From Lachnospiraceae bacterium (GTDB taxonomy: Bacteria; Bacteroidota; Bacteroidia; Bacteroidales; Muribaculaceae): 64,000 nucleotides of DNA. The first letter of the stretch is position 1, and each line of letters starts with the position of its first letter. Positions 26,921 to 36,402 of the stretch are shown in pieces. Position numbers and translations under genes: made by a program. The stretch covers positions 221,952 to 285,951 of the forward strand of contig JAMPGZ010000001.1 in the NCBI GenBank assembly GCA_023663655.1. Reading direction: 5' to 3'. Below the pieces are notes generated by a model. That model made no database searches, had not been told where the DNA came from, and saw only the letters and a program-made list of their open reading frames with translations.

Positions 26921-26935
26921 CCCCCCCCCCCCCCC
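26921..26935 (+). other. Homopolymer of 15 cytosines
   Basis: An uninterrupted run of 15 C, 68 bases upstream of the TACCTTTG promoter element at 27003 and about 147 bases before the first gene of the fimbrial locus. Such tracts are prone to slipped-strand length changes. Confidence 0.9.
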
Positions 26936-27002
26936 TAATACAATTCAGTTACATTTTAATGAATTTTACGTGTCATTAATATTTATTTATCCAATTTTCA
27001 TA

Positions 27003-27010
27003 TACCTTTG
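27003..27010 (+). promoter_or_regulatory. -7 element of the fimbrial locus
   Basis: TACCTTTG matches TAnnTTTG and lies 72 bases before the DUF3575 start codon. No TTTG occurs at the -33 distance, which suggests a weak or activator-dependent promoter (inference). Confidence 0.5.
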
Positions 27011-27081
27011 TGATTGCACTATCCAAACCACTTAAACTGATTCTATCACCTTAAATGCACGGCTGTTAACAGTCGTTTGAA

Positions 27082-27687
27082 ATGATGATAAAGAGACTGA
27101 CTAATTTAACATTCCTGATTGCTGCACTGCTACTTTTATGCACACCATCAAGAAGCAACGCCCAAGATTTCGCAGCAAAGACAAATCTGCTCTACGACCT
27201 GACTTCGACCATCAACATCGGAGCAGAGGCGGCTCTCGCCCCTAAATGGTCGCTCGACATATCGGGCAACATGAATTTCTGGAGTTTCTCCCATGGAAAA
27301 CGATGGAAACAATGGATGATACAGCCCGAAGCGCGCTACTGGCTGTGCCGCAACATGGGAGGGCACTTCTTCGCCGCCCACGCGCTCGGCGGACAGTACA
27401 ACGTGGGGCACGTCAACCTCGACTTCCTCAGCTTCCTCGGCGACAACTTCAAGGAGTTCAAGGATTTCCGCCACCAAGGATGGTTTGCCGGCGCCGGCAT
27501 CGGCTACGGCTACTCATGGATCCTCGGCAAGCACTGGAACCTTGAAGCGGAGATAGCCGTGGGCTACGTCTACACCCGCTACGACGTATATGAATGCGCC
27601 GGATGCGGCAAAAAAGTCGACACCGACCGCGAGAAGCACTACATCGGCCCCACAAAAGCCGCAATAAACCTCGTTTATGTTTTCTAA
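27082..27687 (+). CDS. DUF3575 outer-membrane protein of the fimbrial locus
   Basis: 201 residues with a signal peptide (cleavage after RSNAQ). The rest, rich in aromatic residues and alternating beta-strand pattern, opens DFAAKTNLLYDLTSTINIGAE and ends in phenylalanine (INLVYVF), as outer-membrane beta-barrels do. It matches DUF3575, a family routinely encoded at the head of type V pilus loci next to DUF3868. A role in pilus assembly or regulation is inferred from this context. A CAGCGKK motif near residue 175 is unusual for a barrel loop. Confidence 0.8.
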   Translation: MMIKRLTNLTFLIAALLLLCTPSRSNAQDFAAKTNLLYDLTSTINIGAEAALAPKWSLDISGNMNFWSFSHGKRWKQWMIQPEARYWLCRNMGGHFFAAHALGGQYNVGHVNLDFLSFLGDNFKEFKDFRHQGWFAGAGIGYGYSWILGKHWNLEAEIAVGYVYTRYDVYECAGCGKKVDTDREKHYIGPTKAAINLVYVF

Positions 27688-27709
27688 CTGTTTCCAAGTC
27701 TTATCCAAA

Positions 27710-29155
27710 ATGAAGTCCATCATATATGCCGCGCTCATTCTCGCGGCGGCAATCCCGGCAAAAGCGCAGACCATACTCAACGCCGACGGCACTCAGGAGT
27801 GTCCGGCTTCAGTGCGCGACCTTAAAGTGGAACGCGACGGTTCCAATTTCTTCCTCAGCTTCACTCTCGACCTCTCGGGCGTGAAAGTAAAAAGCGAGGA
27901 GCAAGCCGTCATCACACCCGTGCTGCTCGACAGCGCCAACCGCGTCACCCTCCCAGGAGCCATCGTTTCAGGGCGCAACCGCTACATCCGCGACCAGCGT
28001 CAAGGCTTCAACCCGCAGGGCTACACTCTATTCCGTGCCGGAGCATCAGGATCGCACCCCGTGGAGAGCCGCATACCATTTGAGGACTGGATGCAGGAGG
28101 CGCGCCTCGTGATCACCGACACCCTCACCGGATGCAACTGCCGCCCCGTCGACACCCGCGAATGCCTGATAGCCACCTTCGATATGCGTCCGCGCATATT
28201 CGCCCCGGAATATCTCTACATGACCCCGGTTGCCGAAGTTGAGAAGATACGCCACGCCGACGGACACGCCTACATCGACTTCCCCGTCAACAAGACCGAG
28301 ATATACCCCGACTACCGCCGCAACCCCATCGAGCTGGCAAGCATACGCGACACCATCGGAATCATCAAGAATGACCCCGACTACAGCATCACGGCGCTAT
28401 CGCTCAAGGGCTACGCGTCGCCCGAAGGCTCCTACGCCAACAATGAGCGCCTTGCCCAAGGCAGAACCGAGGCGTTGCGCCAATACATCAGAAAGCTCTA
28501 CGACTTCCCCGCGTCAATACTCCACTCCGAGTGGCAGGCTGAGGACTGGGACGGACTCGTTGCCTATCTGAAGACCTGCGACCTCCCGGCTCGCGACGCT
28601 ATCCTCGCCATTATCGAGAACCCCGCCAACGCCGCCGACCTCGACCGCCGCGAGTGGCTGATAAAATCGAAATACCCCGCCGACTACCGCATACTCCTCG
28701 CCGAAGTGTATCCCGGACTGCGACACACCGACTACACAGTGCGCTACACCGTCAAGTCCTACACCACCATCGAGGAACTGCGTCGGGCATGGGCACAGGA
28801 TCCACGCAAACTCTCGCTCAACGAGCTCTACAAGCTCGCTCAGTCCATGGAGCAAGGCTCGCCCGAATACATCGACGTGTTTGAAACAGCCGCGCGCCTC
28901 TATCCCGACTCCCCCGAAGCCTGCCTCAACGCCGCAATCCCGGCACTGCAGAGCGGCGACCTCGACCGTGCCGCACGCTATCTCGACCGTGCCGGCGATG
29001 CGCCTGAAGCCGTCTACGCCCGCGCCATCCTCGCGGCAAAACGCGGCGACTTCGACTCAGCGCGTCCGCTCATGCTAAAAGCGGTTGACCTCGGCGTAGC
29101 TCCCGCCACCGACGCGCTCAACCAGATCAACGAAATTATCAAACACTCCAAATAA
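27710..29155 (+). CDS. DUF3868 / OmpA-like protein of the fimbrial locus
   Basis: From the ATG at 27710 (signal peptide MKSIIYAALILAAAIPAKAQ) the protein is 481 residues. The N-terminal ~150 residues match DUF3868. Residues ~185-270 look OmpA-like (FPVNKTEIYPDYRRNPIELA; LKGYASPEGSYANNERLAQG), which would bind peptidoglycan. The C-terminal third shows TPR-like helices (GDLDRAARYLDRAGDAPEAV). With DUF3575 it forms the usual pair preceding major fimbrillin genes. It ends 189 bases before the fimbrillin gene; that gap holds no clear promoter box. Confidence 0.8.
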   Translation: MKSIIYAALILAAAIPAKAQTILNADGTQECPASVRDLKVERDGSNFFLSFTLDLSGVKVKSEEQAVITPVLLDSANRVTLPGAIVSGRNRYIRDQRQGFNPQGYTLFRAGASGSHPVESRIPFEDWMQEARLVITDTLTGCNCRPVDTRECLIATFDMRPRIFAPEYLYMTPVAEVEKIRHADGHAYIDFPVNKTEIYPDYRRNPIELASIRDTIGIIKNDPDYSITALSLKGYASPEGSYANNERLAQGRTEALRQYIRKLYDFPASILHSEWQAEDWDGLVAYLKTCDLPARDAILAIIENPANAADLDRREWLIKSKYPADYRILLAEVYPGLRHTDYTVRYTVKSYTTIEELRRAWAQDPRKLSLNELYKLAQSMEQGSPEYIDVFETAARLYPDSPEACLNAAIPALQSGDLDRAARYLDRAGDAPEAVYARAILAAKRGDFDSARPLMLKAVDLGVAPATDALNQINEIIKHSK

Positions 29156-29344
29156 CACTTTCAACTTCAACGACATTCATTATCCCACCAAACCCTGACA
29201 TTTTTAAATAACACTTCATCATAACACGAAAAACTCACGTCCATCACCCAAACCCGGACGTAAGCACATTTCGCACCTGATCTTACCAAAGAATTACATT
29301 TTTTATATCTAACTATCTCATTTTTTAACTCAACTTTTTTTACA

Positions 29345-31126
29345 ATGAAAAAAGCAAAACTATTGTACGGAGCCCTCGCTATGCTCGCATTCAACGCCTG
29401 CTCCGACGACAAAGCAAGCCGTCCCGACGAGGTAATCAATGACGGCACTGAGTCATACATCACAATCCGGCTTATGGATGCCAATAACATCAATAATGCT
29501 CGTGCTGATTTCGACAACGGCTCTAACGCCACCGACTACAAAGAAAGCCTTGTTAATACAATTACCATCGCTTTCTTCGATGCCAACAAAAACTTCATCA
29601 CCTACAGTACTGATGCGACTCCTCTTGAATTCGGTCCGACTGAATCCGCCGGAGGAAGTCTTGAAACTAAAAAAGAGATTAAGGTAAAACTCACTCTGCG
29701 CGACGATCAGGCTCTACCCGCTTATGCCATCGCATTCGCCAATCCCATCGAAGCTGCTCCTTCGCTATCTAATGTCGCTTCCACTCAAAGCTCTACCCGT
29801 GCCACTTTCGGCAATAAGAACGGCTCTACTCAGTATTTCGCTATGAACAACAGCGTCTATTTCAACTCCAAAGGCGAAATGCAAGTTGCTGTGCCCGTCA
29901 GCACTAAAAATTTCTATAAAGGTGACAACGACACCGAAGCTGAAGCTGTCGATTTCTACGTAGAGCGTATCGCCGGCAAGGTGGTGCTGAAAGGCGACGA
30001 TGCTAACGGCTCATCACTCTCAAACAACGCGAAAGAGATGACTGTCAACGATGGTACTAAAGATGGTTCAAAAAAATATATCGTATTCGTTCCTGAAAAA
30101 TGGGGCTTGAATGCAGTGGAAAAGACCACTTACCTGATGAAGAATTTCCAACAGAACTACTCCACTCTGAACACGAATCTCCAATGGGCTTCCGGAACAA
30201 TCTGGAATGACGAAGCAAACAAACGTAGCTATTGGGCACACTCATGCACATGGAATGAAAACTCATTCCCTGATGTAAGTGATGATGTCACTACCGATGC
30301 CGCTTACAAACTTAAATACGTGACTTACAAAGAAATCGATACCAATGGTACTGCATTCGGAGATCCGGCTTACACTCTCGAAAACACTAAAAAGAGAGAT
30401 GCCTACAATAAAAACTCAGCACTTGTATCAGCAGTAGTTATCGGTCACTATGAAATCCGCGATGATCAAAACACCCCTGTCGCTCCGGAAGCTGGAAAAG
30501 CTCTCTTCTATCGCCGTAGCGGAAATCTCTACACTCCTGACGGATATATGTCATTGATGGCTTCTCTACAGCAGATGATCGGTACTGTCACCGGAACTGA
30601 GACAAGTCTTAGCTTCACCGCTCTCAAAGCCGAAGATCTTGAAAAAATTGTAGATGTTTACCATCCTACTAAAAACAGCCTTGGTGGAAAAGTTAAGGAA
30701 AACCTCGTGACTATCAAAGTTAAAGAGAGTGCCGACTTATCTGACCTCTACATCCGTGTCGCTGAGAACGATTACAAGAAATTTGGCGAATCAGGCAAAA
30801 CAAAAGCAGACCTTAACAACTACCTGTTGAGCGTGTGCGGTCTCACCGAAGCATACACCGAAGGCAAAGCATTCTTCAATGTTCCCATCGAGCATCTCGG
30901 ACAGAAGATTGAAAACAATCCCAGTGCCGGTTTCTATGGCATCGTCCGCAACCACACCTACGAAATCACTATCAATGGTTGGGCTGAAACTGCATTCGGT
31001 ACCGGTATCTTCGATGAAACCAAGCCTATCGTCCCCGACACTTCAACCGACGAATACAACTTCAAGGCTAACTTCAATGTAAACGCTTGGAGAATCGTCA
31101 ACAAGAACGTAACCCTCGGAAAATAA
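29345..31126 (+). CDS. Mfa1-family major fimbrillin (type V pilus)
   Basis: 593 residues with a lipobox signal (LAFNAC). An Arg-Ala site in NNINNARADF (residues ~50-58) may be where a trypsin-like protease trims the precursor, as Arg-gingipain does in Porphyromonas; that is inference. The C-terminal part carries the Mfa1-type donor region (GFYGIVRNHTYEITINGWAE; NFNVNAWRIVNKNVTLGK). Fimbrillins polymerise by strand exchange after lipoprotein export. It has the smoothest codon use of the locus, consistent with high expression. It is followed by a 9-bp array and a strong hairpin before the anchor gene. Confidence 0.88.
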   Translation: MKKAKLLYGALAMLAFNACSDDKASRPDEVINDGTESYITIRLMDANNINNARADFDNGSNATDYKESLVNTITIAFFDANKNFITYSTDATPLEFGPTESAGGSLETKKEIKVKLTLRDDQALPAYAIAFANPIEAAPSLSNVASTQSSTRATFGNKNGSTQYFAMNNSVYFNSKGEMQVAVPVSTKNFYKGDNDTEAEAVDFYVERIAGKVVLKGDDANGSSLSNNAKEMTVNDGTKDGSKKYIVFVPEKWGLNAVEKTTYLMKNFQQNYSTLNTNLQWASGTIWNDEANKRSYWAHSCTWNENSFPDVSDDVTTDAAYKLKYVTYKEIDTNGTAFGDPAYTLENTKKRDAYNKNSALVSAVVIGHYEIRDDQNTPVAPEAGKALFYRRSGNLYTPDGYMSLMASLQQMIGTVTGTETSLSFTALKAEDLEKIVDVYHPTKNSLGGKVKENLVTIKVKESADLSDLYIRVAENDYKKFGESGKTKADLNNYLLSVCGLTEAYTEGKAFFNVPIEHLGQKIENNPSAGFYGIVRNHTYEITINGWAETAFGTGIFDETKPIVPDTSTDEYNFKANFNVNAWRIVNKNVTLGK

Positions 31127-31136
31127 CCAACTCCCA

Positions 31137-31199
31137 TTGGTTCTATTAGTCTAATTGGTCTAATTAGCCCCATTTGTCTAATTAGCCTAATTAGTCCAA
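31137..31199. repeat. 9-bp tandem array, seven units, fimbrillin-anchor gap
   Basis: Seven 9-mers of the TTRGNCTAA type, same family as 20091-20153. Starts 11 bases after the fimbrillin stop codon. Confidence 0.8.
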
Positions 31200-31220
31200 T
31201 GGACCGATAAGCACTATCCA

Positions 31221-31247
31221 CCCCGGGCGGCGAAACACCGCCCGGGG
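31221..31247 (+). promoter_or_regulatory. Perfect GC hairpin between fimbrillin and anchor genes
   Basis: CCCCGGGCGG (31221-31230) pairs with CCGCCCGGGG (31238-31247) around a 7-base loop. No T-run follows, so it is not a standard terminator. It could block 3' exonucleases, partly terminate, or mark a processing site, favouring the major subunit over downstream genes. Confidence 0.7.
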
Positions 31248-31267
31248 AACTCCTAATCACCATTGCA

Positions 31268-32317
31268 ATGAAACAATTTCTCCACCTGCTCGCATCGCTG
31301 CTCCTCATCACCGGGCTTTCGGCATGCCAGGATGCCGTATTTGACAGCGAAGGCGATTGCTCATCCACCTACCGGCTGCGTCTCTCCTACACCCGCAATA
31401 TGAAGTGGGCTGATGCCTTTCCTGCCGAGGTCACCAATGTGGGCGTATACGCCTTCAACACCGACGGTTCTCTCGCTTGGGCAGGATCTCAATCTGCCGA
31501 CCGGCTGCACGCCAACGGCAACTATCTCGAACTCCCGCTCGACCCCGGCACCTACGACATCATCGTGTGGTGCGGAGGCAAGTCGCTCGAGTCCGACGCT
31601 CATTCATGGACCCTCGACGGAGGCGAAAACATCACCTCCAAGTCCGACCTCCATTGCCGACTTGCTGCCATGGAAAACGCCGACGGTTCACGCACTGCCG
31701 CTTCCGACATCCACCGCCTGTACCACGGTTCAATCGATCGCGCCGTGATGCCCGACGAGCCCGGAACCTACGACTATGAAATCGACCTCACCAAGGACAC
31801 CAACTTCATCCGCGTAGTCCTCCAGCACGCCGACGGCGAGCCGGTCAACCCTCAGTGGTTCACATTTGCCATCACCGACACCAACGGCGCCCTCGACCAC
31901 ACCAATGCCACCTCGGCTGCCGTGCCGGTCACCTACCGCCCTTGGGCGATAACCACAGCCGAAACCGAGCTGCCCGATCCCGACAATGTGGCTACCGACT
32001 CACGAGCCACCACTCAGATATCATCGGTGATAGCCGACATGACCACATCACGCCTGGTGAAAGGCAACCGCCCCACCATCGAGATCCAATGCACCGAGCC
32101 GGGCAACGAGCACCTCGTGGCGCGTCTCGACCTCATCTCCTACTTCCTCATGATCAAAGGCTCGGCAAACCGCCACATCGAGGATCAGGACTTCCTCGAC
32201 CGTCAGGACGACTACACCATGATGCTCATCCTCGACGACAACAACCGCTGGAACCTCAAGCTCGGGCTATACATCAACTCATGGCGCATAGTAAAGCAAG
32301 GCGCCGTTCTGCAATAA
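31268..32317 (+). CDS. FimB/Mfa2-family fimbrial anchor lipoprotein
   Basis: 349 residues with a lipobox (ITGLSAC). The N-terminal domain (STYRLRLSYTRNMKWADAFP; LPLDPGTYDIIVWCGG) matches the FimB/Mfa2 family. These proteins stay lipid-anchored in the outer membrane and limit pilus length. In keeping with that role, it lacks the Arg-containing maturation site seen in the other subunits. It ends IYINSWRIVKQGAVLQ, similar to the end of the major subunit. 20 bases separate it from the next gene. Confidence 0.85.
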   Translation: MKQFLHLLASLLLITGLSACQDAVFDSEGDCSSTYRLRLSYTRNMKWADAFPAEVTNVGVYAFNTDGSLAWAGSQSADRLHANGNYLELPLDPGTYDIIVWCGGKSLESDAHSWTLDGGENITSKSDLHCRLAAMENADGSRTAASDIHRLYHGSIDRAVMPDEPGTYDYEIDLTKDTNFIRVVLQHADGEPVNPQWFTFAITDTNGALDHTNATSAAVPVTYRPWAITTAETELPDPDNVATDSRATTQISSVIADMTTSRLVKGNRPTIEIQCTEPGNEHLVARLDLISYFLMIKGSANRHIEDQDFLDRQDDYTMMLILDDNNRWNLKLGLYINSWRIVKQGAVLQ

Positions 32318-32336
32318 TCCGGTCAACTCTCTCGCA

Positions 32337-33710
32337 ATGAACGCCAATCGAATATACACGATAACATCCCGCTGCCTAATACTCCCGGCGATCATCATCG
32401 CCATGCTCTCGGCGTGCTCCGACTCTTCAGCGCCCGAGCTGCCGCAGCACCACCCCTCGGCAATCAGCTTCCGCCTGTCGGCTGCCGAGCTGAAGCCATC
32501 TTCACGCTCTCTCACCTACAATTCCCTCGAAACCTCAATCACCGAAGGCACCCTCATCGGCTGCGTCATTGCCTACACCAACCCCGACGGTTCTCCCCAA
32601 TACGCCGCCAACTCGGCTTGGGAGTACCACACCGACGGGCTCCTGCTCAAAAAACTTTTCGATGCCGACAACAACCCCGTCGACATCAACTCGGAGGCAA
32701 ATACCATCATCCTCCCCGCATCACACCCCGATGCCGACAAGACCGCCGTAGAGCCTTCGGACTACGACCTCACCCTCATCGACGGACACGACTACGCATT
32801 CTACTTCTATTATCCATACGTGGATGCCGATGTCATAAACGAGCAATTCCAGTCAAAAGGAAGCATTTCCCAGAAAACACAAGTGTCCTATCCCAACTCG
32901 GGAGAATTAACCAATCAAAACTTTGACACATCCAACTTAATCATTCAATACAACACTTTCATAGTTCCGGCTCCGGTCTATTCTTCCGCTATCACCGGCG
33001 ATTCAACAAAGCTCAAACACTCAGCTTGGACCAAATATCCGGTCGCTACAAGAGTAGACTACCGATGTGACGATCCAGTCCTCAAAACCGAGATGCTCAA
33101 CCACAGCGACTTCATGTATGCCGCAGTGACCGTCGACAACGGCGGCAACCCCATCAACACCACCAACTCCCACTCTCCCATCCCCGTGGTAATGAAAAAG
33201 CAGATGGCGACCATCGACCTATGCTTCGCCGAGAATCCCACCGACCTATACATCTCTCCAAATCATAAAGACAACAAGCCTCTCATGCCGCGTCTGAAAG
33301 AATTTGACCTCTCCACAGGCTCTTTTGCCAAAACCAATTATATTGACGTATTCGATAAATGGCATGGCACATTAATTCAGAAATGTGCCGCCTATGGGGA
33401 GTGGGACTACATCTACCCCCAATACATCGGCACTTCACGCGAGCTCACCACCGACGGGCTTGTAGACTACCACGTCTACCGCGTCATCCTCATGCCCCAG
33501 GCTGTCGGTGAGCTGAACTGCGACATAAAATTCACAGTCGGCGAAAAGCAGCTCACACTCCAAAACTTGCAAAACAATCCCCGCCTCGCATCACTCAAAG
33601 GCGGAACCTACTATAAAATCCGGTTCTCAAAGCTCAACGGCGACTCCGGCTGGCACCTTGAAATCGACGACTGGCTCGAAGGCGGCGACATCACCCTCGA
33701 CCGTCCATAA
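32337..33710 (+). CDS. Fimbrillin-family accessory lipoprotein
   Basis: 457 residues, lipobox IIAMLSAC. It resembles Mfa-like/fimbrillin-family proteins: AISFRLSAAELKPSSRSLTY near the N-terminus, with an Arg site (SSRSL) that could be a maturation point, and a C-terminal LEIDDWLEGGDITLDRP typical of these pilins. Base composition drops between ~32830 and 33060, then recovers. Probably a minor or tip subunit. Confidence 0.75.
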   Translation: MNANRIYTITSRCLILPAIIIAMLSACSDSSAPELPQHHPSAISFRLSAAELKPSSRSLTYNSLETSITEGTLIGCVIAYTNPDGSPQYAANSAWEYHTDGLLLKKLFDADNNPVDINSEANTIILPASHPDADKTAVEPSDYDLTLIDGHDYAFYFYYPYVDADVINEQFQSKGSISQKTQVSYPNSGELTNQNFDTSNLIIQYNTFIVPAPVYSSAITGDSTKLKHSAWTKYPVATRVDYRCDDPVLKTEMLNHSDFMYAAVTVDNGGNPINTTNSHSPIPVVMKKQMATIDLCFAENPTDLYISPNHKDNKPLMPRLKEFDLSTGSFAKTNYIDVFDKWHGTLIQKCAAYGEWDYIYPQYIGTSRELTTDGLVDYHVYRVILMPQAVGELNCDIKFTVGEKQLTLQNLQNNPRLASLKGGTYYKIRFSKLNGDSGWHLEIDDWLEGGDITLDRP

Positions 33711-33727
33711 CATCACAACACGAAGCT

Positions 33728-36397
33728 ATGAACAAGACCATCAATCACATATTCCTATCACTGCTACTCACGGCAATAGCCGCCAGTGTAGCGTCATGCA
33801 CCGATGAGCTCGACCTGCCCGCCGACTCATCCGACATCATCCTGCTCCCCGGCGAATACCGCTTCATCATCGGGCACGACGATGAGCCGCACCTGTCACG
33901 CGTGGAATACACCGACGAAAAGTCTTCCCGATTCGAGACCGGCGACCGCATCGGTGTCTTTGCCACCAACTCTGATAAGCAGATTCAGAACGACGTGTTC
34001 AGCGCACGTGCCCTCGACGGAAAATCCGTGCAAGTCCTCGCTCCGCCAAAAGGCACAGTCACCCAGGGACTCGATACAGTAATTCCTACCGGCGAAGGCA
34101 TCAACTACATCTTCTACCATCCCATGAACCCGGAGTGGAAACTGTCTGACATCACCCAAGGCACAGGACTATCCTACTCCGTGGAGCCTGACCAGTCGTC
34201 CAAGGAGGCTTACGAGCGTTCCGACTTCCTCTGGAACTACCTCAACTCCAAGCCCGAGGAGCCAATACAGGTCATCAAGATGCATCACCTCATGGCTAAC
34301 ATCATAGTCCGCATCCACCGCGACAGCATCGACAACTCCAACGATGCCGACAACGGCGTAACACTCAAAAACATCCACACCTCGGCTTCAAATATCCAGC
34401 TCACCGAGCAGCTCAACAAAGAGATGAACTACCACGTTGCCGCCAACGGCACTGTCAGCGACATCAAGATGTATTGTCAGGGCGAGAGCGGAGAATACCT
34501 CATATACCGCGCCGCCGTGCCTGCATGGCAAACACTTGCCGAAGGCTCCGAAATCATCTCCGTCAACCTGTTCAACCGCGCAGGCAACACCGAAAAAGTC
34601 ACCTACACCCTCGCCGCGCCCCTCTCCCTGCGTGACGGCTACTACTACACATTCACCCTCCGCTCGGCAGTCAAACCCGCCGTCCCCGAAGTCTCCGACG
34701 ACGACTCCTGGGTCCTCGACGTATTCGACCCCGAAACCAACGAAATAGTCGGTCTCCTCTGCCGCGAATACATCCGCTACCAACCTCATCACAACACTCC
34801 TGAATTAAATCTCACTGTCGATGCTCCCACAGGATATTACGAAAACGCTTACGAGCATGATTCCGGGCATCCCATAAAAGGCTATGCCATATCCTCGCAA
34901 GCTTACGTATTTTATAACCTATTCGACAATAGCTACCTCCCGAATATGGAGAATGGCACCATACTCCGTATGCTTTACGACATCGCAGCCACCCGCGAAG
35001 GAATCATGCAAGCTGACCCTGCTTTCCCTGCTCCTCATCATTTTGGCGGCGTTGCTTCCGGCGGAGGTGGAGAAGCCATGGGAATGGGATTTTTCCGTGC
35101 TAAACATGGTCACCGCTGGATTTACGATGAAACACTCGGTTACGGTCGATCTTCCGACAATTGGGTAGAACATGGATTGCATGGTTCTAAAATTCACTGG
35201 GCATCAACAACTGGATATCGATATGAACCTACACAAAAAGACACACTCCCTGAAGATCTTATCTACTATCATATCGATAATTTAATCGTTCCTGACAATA
35301 AAATAACAAATAAAGAAGCTGATTCTTATGGTCATGTGGCAATTCCTGCCAATGGAAAACCATTTGTATCATACACTCCTTTTGATGAAGGAGAAATCCG
35401 AGATTATGATGGCAATAAGATTGCTTATATCCGAGAGCACTACCTCGTTGACTCACGTTCCGGAATAAACTACCCATTAGTTAAAATCGGCTTCAACAAC
35501 TTTTGGATGAGTAAATCTTACCGTTCTACTAAACTCACCGATGGAACTGACATTATATGCCAAAATGCACCTCAAAATTCAGCAAATAATTATGTCAATT
35601 TCACACCCTCATACCAAAATTGGGGTAATTGGAAAATTCTTCCCCCATCTTATCTACATCCAAGATACATTGAGGGCGACATTGAAGATATTGATTTTAC
35701 AAATATTGGTACCGAGCATCCGCTGCTCTACAATTATAGTGCCATCATCGATAAAAACTTCATTCCGGAATCTGATGACAGTCGATTCATGAACACAATG
35801 CCTAATATATACCAATTCCAAAAAATAATGAATTATTTCGGATGGGGATTTGGTGCCAAGTTAATGACTGATGATTCTTGGACATTTGTAAAAGGTGGCA
35901 CAAACAATCATGATGATGCAGTTGAATCCAAACGTGAGGCGCTACTCAAATACAAGACCGTCACGAACGCATTCCTTCCGGTAAATGTGTCAGGATTCAA
36001 TCTTCAAGCATCAGGAAATTTCCGTAGTTCATTTAGGTGGTTTGGAGGAACTGCCAATCTTTGGATTGACAATGACACTGATGATGACAACAATCCTCTT
36101 AATCAATTAGATGTTCTTCTTTTGGATATGCCAAAAGCATGGCAAGCCAAAGATTTTAGCACTGTTTTCTATGTGGAAAATTTTTCTGCCGGGATATTAG
36201 AGCGAAATAAGGATGAAAAATCTCAAACTTTTTATCCGGTCAGATTCGTAATGCACCTTGACGGACAGATTGATCAAAGCCCGATTATGCCTATCAGCTC
36301 GATGGTTAAATCGCTATCCCGCTCTGCTTCGGCTCAGCATGCCGATAAGCCTGAATCAACTGTTATTTCGGTTCCCGTCATTGAATCTAAAGATTAG
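33728..36397 (+). CDS. Large fimbrial tip-type lipoprotein, mosaic
   Basis: 889 residues, lipobox ASVASC. The N-terminal ~350 residues are fimbrillin-like (SSRFETGDRIGVFATNSDKQ) and GC-rich; from about 34795 the DNA turns AT-rich with different codon choice to the end. In the C-terminal part, GGVASGGGGEAMGMGFF and many aromatic residues are seen, with no recognised domain. The layout of pilin-like assembly domain plus foreign-looking C-terminus fits a tip adhesin. Stated as inference. The next gene starts 5 bases after its stop. Confidence 0.72.
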   Translation: MNKTINHIFLSLLLTAIAASVASCTDELDLPADSSDIILLPGEYRFIIGHDDEPHLSRVEYTDEKSSRFETGDRIGVFATNSDKQIQNDVFSARALDGKSVQVLAPPKGTVTQGLDTVIPTGEGINYIFYHPMNPEWKLSDITQGTGLSYSVEPDQSSKEAYERSDFLWNYLNSKPEEPIQVIKMHHLMANIIVRIHRDSIDNSNDADNGVTLKNIHTSASNIQLTEQLNKEMNYHVAANGTVSDIKMYCQGESGEYLIYRAAVPAWQTLAEGSEIISVNLFNRAGNTEKVTYTLAAPLSLRDGYYYTFTLRSAVKPAVPEVSDDDSWVLDVFDPETNEIVGLLCREYIRYQPHHNTPELNLTVDAPTGYYENAYEHDSGHPIKGYAISSQAYVFYNLFDNSYLPNMENGTILRMLYDIAATREGIMQADPAFPAPHHFGGVASGGGGEAMGMGFFRAKHGHRWIYDETLGYGRSSDNWVEHGLHGSKIHWASTTGYRYEPTQKDTLPEDLIYYHIDNLIVPDNKITNKEADSYGHVAIPANGKPFVSYTPFDEGEIRDYDGNKIAYIREHYLVDSRSGINYPLVKIGFNNFWMSKSYRSTKLTDGTDIICQNAPQNSANNYVNFTPSYQNWGNWKILPPSYLHPRYIEGDIEDIDFTNIGTEHPLLYNYSAIIDKNFIPESDDSRFMNTMPNIYQFQKIMNYFGWGFGAKLMTDDSWTFVKGGTNNHDDAVESKREALLKYKTVTNAFLPVNVSGFNLQASGNFRSSFRWFGGTANLWIDNDTDDDNNPLNQLDVLLLDMPKAWQAKDFSTVFYVENFSAGILERNKDEKSQTFYPVRFVMHLDGQIDQSPIMPISSMVKSLSRSASAQHADKPESTVISVPVIESKD

Positions 36398-36402
36398 ACG
36401 CT

